From positions 707,196 to 717,810 of the forward strand of contig CP070719.1 in assembly GCA_020350725.1 (NCBI GenBank): a stretch of 10,615 bases of DNA. Direction: 5' to 3'. The translations under genes and the position numbers were made by a program. This DNA is from a bacterium (GTDB taxonomy: Bacteria > BMS3Abin14). Below, in pieces: positions 7,582 to 10,615 of the stretch (its first letter is position 1; the number at the start of each line of letters is the position of its first letter). The notes beneath the pieces were generated by a model. The model had not been told where the DNA came from, searched no databases, and saw only the letters and a program-made list of their open reading frames with translations.

Positions 7582-7884
7582 TCAGCAGTTGGTGGGCTCG
7601 AGTATGTGTTCGCCGTATTTCAGATCCGGACCCTTAACCATTTCCTTCTCAACCCACTCTCTCGCCTCGTGTTCCAGCTGTTTTCTCAGCTCCTCCTCGG
7701 CGTAGGCGGTGGCGTCCTCAACGTGTCTCCTGGCACCGTCGTCTCCACAAACCAGCGAAGAGATTTCCGCCTGGTTCTCGATCTCCCTCTTCGCATGCTC
7801 CATGCGGACCTTCAACTCCTTCTCGATCCAGGCATCAGCCTCTTTCCTCAACCTCTCGCGGTTCAGATCGTTGCTGTTTGTCAT
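7582..7884 (-). CDS. Small, highly charged helical protein with internal duplication, function unknown
   Basis: I do not recognise this 100-residue protein. I start it at the ATG at 7884, with AAGGAG 8 nt upstream; a TTG 27 nt further up is open but has no such site. The protein is rich in Glu, Lys, Arg and Ala and is predicted mostly helical. It has no signal peptide or membrane segment, so it is probably cytoplasmic. Two segments look duplicated: ADAWIEKELKVRMEHA (16-31) and ATAYAEEELRKQLEHEA (58-74), sharing A.A..E.EL....EH. They are separated by a loop containing CGDDGARR (46-53), and the protein ends in a cysteine (PTNC). It has its own promoter and a hairpin after its stop, so it looks like a single-gene unit. 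Real coding is supported by the ribosome binding site, promoter and amphipathic repeats. Confidence 0.72.
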   Translation of the reverse strand: MTNSNDLNRERLRKEADAWIEKELKVRMEHAKREIENQAEISSLVCGDDGARRHVEDATAYAEEELRKQLEHEAREWVEKEMVKGPDLKYGEHILEPTNC

Positions 7885-7956
7885 TTCATTGTCTCCTTTT
7901 TCAGCCCCCAACCGGGGATGCGGTTAATTGATTCTCCTGACTATAAATTAATCATT

Positions 7957-7985
7957 ATTTTAGAATTGTCTAATGGTTTCGGCAA
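7957..7985 (-). promoter_or_regulatory. Sigma70-type promoter of the small charged protein gene
   Basis: TTGCCG (7985-7980), a 17-nt spacer and TAAAAT (7962-7957) on the minus strand, in the most AT-rich patch of the neighbourhood. The predicted leader is about 65 nt and includes a small CCCC/GGGG hairpin (7904-7917) before the ribosome binding site. Confidence 0.55.
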
Positions 7986-8033
7986 AAAAATCCTGTTACC
8001 AACCCGATCATTGATCCAGGGTCCAGAAAGATC

Positions 8034-8144
8034 GTTCCCGGTTCACGGTTATAGATTGCTTCACGCGGTTTCCTGTTCGCAATGACAACCGCCTTTTCCC
8101 CGCGTCTCCCTCTGGACGCTGGCCTCTGGGCTCTGGACTCATTT
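8034..8144 (+). repeat. Composite heptad repeat element, copy A
   Basis: Three GTTCMCG-type heptads (8034-8054; the last is the variant GTTATAG) run directly into an ATTGC...GCAAT module (8054-8086, shared last G). A pyrimidine-rich tail follows, then four heptads of consensus CTGGNCN at 8112-8139. The 33 bases 8112-8144 are identical to 8387-8419 in copy B. The 34 bases 8076-8109 are identical to 10516-10549 in copy D. Copy A lacks the GTGATTN array found in the other copies. Confidence 0.88.
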
Positions 8145-8181
8145 GTCCCCGCGTCCGCTTCTCACCTGCCCTGCCTGCCGT

Positions 8182-8209
8182 GAGCCTGTCGAACGGAGCC
8201 TGTCGAAGG
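8182..8209 (+). repeat. Tandem 14-mer, GAGCCTGTCGAA type
   Basis: GAGCCTGTCGAACG is followed immediately by GAGCCTGTCGAAGG: two 14-bp units, twice the 7-bp period seen elsewhere in the region. The core GAGCCTGTCGAA resembles dispersed repeats seen in many environmental genomes (from memory). Confidence 0.7.
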
Positions 8210-8220
8210 GTTGGGAAAAA

Positions 8221-8465
8221 GCCGTGATTGGTGATTCGTGATTAGTGATTCGGAAAGACGAGTTCCCGGTTCCCGGTTCACAGTTAGAGATTGCTTCACA
8301 CAGGCATCGGTTCGCAATGACAACCGCTTGTTCGCCCCCTCTCCCCATCGCCGAAGCGCCCCATCGGTTAGGTCCCTGCGTCCCCCCTGGACGCTGGCCT
8401 CTGGGCTCTGGACTCATTTTTCCCCTTCTCCCCCTCTCCTCACCGCCCTATCGCCCCCTCGGGTA
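8221..8465 (+). repeat. Composite heptad repeat element, copy B
   Basis: In order: four GTGATTN heptads (8224-8251); a short linker; four GTTCMCR-type heptads (8262-8289; the last is the variant GTTAGAG); an ATTGC...GCAAT module (8289-8321); CCCCATCG-type octads; four CTGGNCN heptads (8387-8414); and four octads ending CCCTATCG, CCCCCTCG, then GGGTA (8430-8465). The first 39 bases (8221-8259) equal 10325-10363 in copy D. The region fills most of the gap between the small protein gene and the DUF481 gene. Open frames through it are products of the repeat. Confidence 0.9.
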
Positions 8466-8495
8466 GGTCCCCGCACTCGCCCTCCACCCTACCGG

Positions 8496-8524
8496 TTGCC
8501 GGTCCCGGGTTCCTCCGTTATAGT
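8496..8524 (+). promoter_or_regulatory. Sigma70-type promoter of the DUF481 gene
   Basis: TTGCCG (8496-8501), 17 nt, TATAGT (8519-8524). The predicted start is near 8531, giving a leader of about 60 nt. The promoter lies directly after repeat copy B. Its -10 box is embedded in GTTATAG, the same heptad seen in copy A at 8048-8054. Confidence 0.5.
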
Positions 8525-8591
8525 TAAAAGGAATTCTGCCCGCTTAACAGAGATCCCAAGCCATGTCCGGATATCCCGGGGGAGGGTGAAA

Positions 8592-9314
8592 ATGAAAAGA
8601 TCAACCGTGTTCGTTTTGATCCTGGGCATTCTTGCCTGTCCTGCCGCCGTACGGGCACAGGAGGACAGGGTCAGCGATCAGGCCGAGCTTTCCTACGTGG
8701 AGACAACGGGGAACACCGAGACGGTAAGTCTGGCGGCCAAAAACGTTCTGAAGTACACGTTTTCAGAGAAACTCCTGGGCACCTGGTCCCTTGGAGCCCT
8801 ACTTGTCGAGACCGATGACGTGACCACAGCCGAACAGTACTCCACGAGGGTGCGGCTGGATTACGTTCTCAGTGACCGGCTCTACTCCTTCGCCGACGCC
8901 GGCTGGTTCCAGGACGAACCCGCGGGTGTCAGCAGCCGAGTCGACGTGGGGGCGGGGGCTGGTTACTGGTTCCTCACCGGCCCGGAGCACAAGCTTCAGG
9001 GCGAGGCAGGTCTGACGCAGACCACCGAGGAGTTCACCGACGGCACGGACAACGACTTCCTGGGCGGACGCCTCTTCGGCAAGTACGCCTACAGCTTCCG
9101 GGAAAAGAACGAACTCTCCCAGTCTCTGGAGTACCTCCTGGATTTCGACGACACGGACAACTACGCCGTCAACTCCGAGACCGCCTTTACCAGCGTGATG
9201 ACGGACGTCCTGTCCCTGAAGACCAGCTATGTCATCAACTTCGACAACGAGCCGCCTCCCGGCTCCGAGGACACCGATACCAAGCTCAGCGTCACCCTGG
9301 TGGTGAACCTGTAG
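8592..9314 (+). CDS. DUF481 (YdiY-like) outer-membrane beta-barrel protein
   Basis: An exported protein of 240 residues. Residues 1-22 (ending CPAAVRA) form a signal peptide, then QEDRVSDQAELSYVETTGNT begins the mature chain. The rest alternates polar and hydrophobic residues in beta-strand style, with DUF481 landmarks: SYVETTGNTET near the start, YVLSDRLYSFADAGWFQDE, RVDVGAGAGYWFLTGPEHKL, GKYAYSFREKNELSQSLEYL and a C-terminal LKTSYVINFDNEPPPGSEDT. It ends TLVVNL, a hydrophobic barrel-type terminus. The family is known as salt-induced outer-membrane proteins; the exact function is unsettled. The start ATG has GGAGG 6-7 nt upstream. The frame is open for another 354 nt upstream, but that part is repeat DNA and lacks a signal peptide, so I exclude it. 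It is a single gene with its own promoter and no clear terminator. Confidence 0.88.
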   Translation: MKRSTVFVLILGILACPAAVRAQEDRVSDQAELSYVETTGNTETVSLAAKNVLKYTFSEKLLGTWSLGALLVETDDVTTAEQYSTRVRLDYVLSDRLYSFADAGWFQDEPAGVSSRVDVGAGAGYWFLTGPEHKLQGEAGLTQTTEEFTDGTDNDFLGGRLFGKYAYSFREKNELSQSLEYLLDFDDTDNYAVNSETAFTSVMTDVLSLKTSYVINFDNEPPPGSEDTDTKLSVTLVVNL

Positions 9315-9327
9315 GGAGGGAGAACCT

Positions 9328-9447
9328 GTTCACGGTTCACGGTGGGGAAACCGCCGTGATTGGTGATTCGTGATTAGTGATTCGGTAGCGAATCCAAAAC
9401 CCAAAGTCCAAAATCCAAAAGAACAGTTCGCGGTTCACGGTGGGGAA
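9328..9447 (+). repeat. Composite heptad repeat element, copy C
   Basis: Two GTTCACG heptads (9328-9341), GTGGGGAAACCGCC, four GTGATTN heptads (9356-9383), then four ARTCCAA-type heptads (9391-9418), and again two GTTCRCG heptads with GTGGGGA (9426-9446). It lacks the ATTGC...GCAAT module. The 51 bases 9335-9385 match 10307-10357 in copy D with one mismatch. CGGTGG/CCGCCG (9340-9356) can form a 6-bp hairpin after the DUF481 gene, but no U-tract follows. Confidence 0.9.
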
Positions 9448-9496
9448 TCAGATCTACCTGTCACTCGTCACCTTTTCTGGGCCTGCGGTGCGGCCT

Positions 9497-10084
9497 CTAC
9501 TGAATGCCTCCCATCCGGGTGATAAGGGTGATGGCGTCTTCATGGTTGTTAACAATGGCAAAGGACAATGGAGTGGCGCCGTTCGCCGTCCTGGCATTGA
9601 TATCTGCTCCCTTGGAATAAAGAAACTTCAGGGTCCGGCAGCATCCGGAGATGGCGGCATGGTGCATCACGGTAAAACCCCTACGATCCGTGGCATTGAG
9701 GTTCCTCCAGGGTGTGTACAGGATCTGGACCATCTCGAAGTTGCCAGCTTTCGAAGCCACCATCAGGGGTGTGGTGCCGTCAAAGGAAGAACAGTCCGCA
9801 TCCGCTCCGTTCTCGAGGAGAAGCCTGACTATGTTGATGTCGTTCAGTTCCACGGCCAGGTGCAGGGGCCTGATTCCACCCCTGCTTTTGCAGTCCAACC
9901 TTCGGGGGTCCAGGTCAATAAGAAAAGCAGCCCTGTCGCAATCGCCCTCCGCGATGGCCTCGAAGATCTGTGAGGAACCTTTGGCCAACGTCGGTAGAAA
10001 AAGGAGCAGACAGGCACCCACAAAACCTGACCACCACAACTTTGTCAGCGTTCGATAGCGAGTCTGAAACGGAAGAACGGCCAC
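9497..10084 (-). CDS. Exported ankyrin-repeat protein
   Basis: A 195-residue protein with an N-terminal hydrophobic segment at about 15-34 (LTKLWWSGFVGACLLLFLPTLAKG|SS) that looks like a signal peptide, so it is probably periplasmic. Ankyrin repeats follow: a degenerate cap at 37-66, then GGIRPLHLAVELNDINIVRL (69-88) with LLENGADADC; DGTTPLMVASKAGNFEMVQ (102-120); RGFTVMHHAAISGCCRTLKF (135-154) with SKGADINART; and NGATPLSFAIVNNHEDAITL (168-187). Such repeats bind partner proteins; the partner is unknown. The start is a GTG at 10084 with a G-rich AGGGGGG about 9 nt upstream. No ATG exists before residue 109. The start codon lies in a hairpin. The gene is less GC-rich than the malonate genes and sits between repeat copies C and D, suggesting an accessory gene. 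Confidence 0.85.
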   Translation of the reverse strand: MAVLPFQTRYRTLTKLWWSGFVGACLLLFLPTLAKGSSQIFEAIAEGDCDRAAFLIDLDPRRLDCKSRGGIRPLHLAVELNDINIVRLLLENGADADCSSFDGTTPLMVASKAGNFEMVQILYTPWRNLNATDRRGFTVMHHAAISGCCRTLKFLYSKGADINARTANGATPLSFAIVNNHEDAITLITRMGGIQ

Positions 10085-10110
10085 TGTTAGTCACCCCCCT
10101 GACACAGTGG
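10081..10110 (-). promoter_or_regulatory. Stem-loop over the ankyrin gene start codon
   Basis: CCACTGT (10081-10087) pairs with ACAGTGG (10104-10110). After a 2-nt TA bulge on one side, GTCA (10090-10093) pairs with TGAC (10100-10103), closing a loop of six C (six G in the mRNA). In the transcript the GTG start codon (10084-10082) lies in the 11-bp stem and the G-rich Shine-Dalgarno candidate in the loop. This fits translational control; a DNA operator is the alternative. Confidence 0.55.
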
Positions 10111-10131
10111 TTGGGCTACTGATATTGCATA

Positions 10132-10159
10132 ATTTTACCATAAATCCGATCGATGTCTA
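10132..10159 (-). promoter_or_regulatory. Candidate sigma70-type promoter of the ankyrin gene
   Basis: TAGACA (10159-10154), 16 nt, TAAAAT (10137-10132) on the minus strand. Each hexamer has one mismatch to consensus. The predicted leader is about 40 nt and includes the stem-loop over the start codon. Confidence 0.42.
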
Positions 10160-10306
10160 TTCGGGGGAAAAACTGGTGGTGAGATTCGGAGGAAAAACCC
10201 TGCCATCCTCATCCTCTCTGGTGATCCGATCCCTCGACCCTACCCTTGTCCCGGGCTACCTCATCTCCGGCTTTGAGCTTTCCGGATAGAAATATGGAAA
10301 ACGAGA
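10160..10306. other. Spacer without a recognised feature
   Basis: A 147-nt stretch between the ankyrin gene promoter and repeat copy D. TCCGG/CCGGA near 10266-10286 could pair weakly. An open frame crosses it on the plus strand (GTG at 10107 to 10289) but has no ribosome binding site and no recognisable sequence. Confidence 0.35.
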
Positions 10307-10615
10307 GTTCACAGTGGGGAAACCGCCGTGATTGGTGATTCGTGATTAGTGATTCGGAAAGACCAGTTCACGGTTCACGGTTCACAGTTAAAGATTGCTT
10401 CACGCGGTTTCGGTTCGCAATGACGACCGCTCGTTCTCCCCATCGCCCCCTCGCATTTCCGCGTCTCCGCGTCTCCGTGTCCGCATATTACGGGATTGCT
10501 TCACGCGGTTTCCGGTTCGCAATGACAACCGCCTTTTCCCCGCGTCTCCGCGTCTCCGTGTTCCTGCGTCCGCTTTTCGCCCCATCGCCCCACCGCCCTC
10601 TCGCCCCCTCGGGTA
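10307..10615 (+). repeat. Composite heptad repeat element, copy D (runs off the window)
   Basis: The longest copy. GTTCACA-GTGGGGAAACCGCC, four GTGATTN heptads (10328-10355), a linker, four GTTCACR-type heptads (10366-10393; the last is the variant GTTAAAG), an ATTGC...GCAAT module (10393-10424), a pyrimidine-rich tail with GTCTCCGY octads (10463-10478), a second ATTGC...GCAAT module (10494-10526), again GTCTCCGY octads (10544-10559), and four octads of type CCCCNTCG (10580-10611). The element probably continues past the window edge. Translated frames such as VIANR...KQS come from the repeat and are not genes. Confidence 0.9.

Noticed and set aside
8139-8417. Minus-strand open frame with RITNHESPITAF
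   Set aside because: Translation of the GTGATTN heptads and the ATTGC module. Such peptides arise from the repeat in any frame because 7 is not a multiple of 3.
8238-8591. Upstream extension of the DUF481 reading frame
   Set aside because: It runs through repeat copy B and would bury the signal peptide. The ATG at 8592 has a good ribosome binding site and promoter.
10107-10289. Plus-strand frame of 60 codons starting with GTG
   Set aside because: No ribosome binding site, no recognisable motif, and it overlaps the ankyrin promoter and stem-loop.
10400-10585. Minus-strand frame of 61 codons rich in Arg and Gly
   Set aside because: Encoded entirely by repeat copy D.
8034-10615. CRISPR array
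   Set aside because: Repeat units are 7 to 14 bp and directly abutting, with no unique spacers of regular length and no cas genes nearby.

Overview
The window reads as chromosomal DNA of a moderately GC-rich Gram-negative bacterium. Lipoprotein-free signal peptides, a periplasmic TRAP solute-binding protein, an outer-membrane beta-barrel protein and a CXXCH haem-binding sensor all point that way. The combination (anaerobe-style TRAP uptake, a Tll0287-like/DUF3365 haem sensor fused to GGDEF, and dense heptameric intergenic repeats) suggests a Desulfobacterota/deltaproteobacterial-type organism. That placement is an inference and not proven by any marker gene here.

Left part, positions 1 to about 6010, all on the minus strand: a complete-looking malonate uptake and catabolism operon. 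Its transcription order is solute-binding protein (5845-4823), small TRAP permease (4816-4202), large TRAP permease (4209-2872), malonyl-CoA synthetase (2846-1290), then malonyl-CoA decarboxylase (1172 to beyond base 1, cut by the window edge). Malonate would be captured in the periplasm, imported with Na+ or H+, ligated to CoA at the cost of ATP, and decarboxylated to acetyl-CoA. A very good sigma70-type promoter (TTGCCA, 17 bp, TATAAT) lies at 6012-5984, followed by a leader of about 130 nt with a nested hairpin just upstream of the first ribosome binding site.

Middle part, 6245 to 7884, minus strand: a membrane diguanylate cyclase with a periplasmic CXXCH sensor domain, preceded by a strong hairpin and a small, highly charged 100-residue protein of unknown function that carries an internal duplication and has its own promoter.

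Right part, about 8030 to 10615: an accessory-looking region built from modular repeats. Four composite copies (A to D), all in the same orientation, are made of short tandem mini-arrays. Each array has a period of 7 or 8 bp and nearly always four units (GTGATTN, GTTCMCR, CTGGNCN, ARTCCAA, CCCCNTCG), joined to an ATTGC...GCAAT module. Between the copies sit a DUF481-type outer-membrane protein (plus strand) and an exported ankyrin-repeat protein (minus strand). The ankyrin start codon lies inside a stem-loop. The repeats are the most unusual content of the window. I see no CRISPR array, tRNA, rRNA, transposase or integrase.
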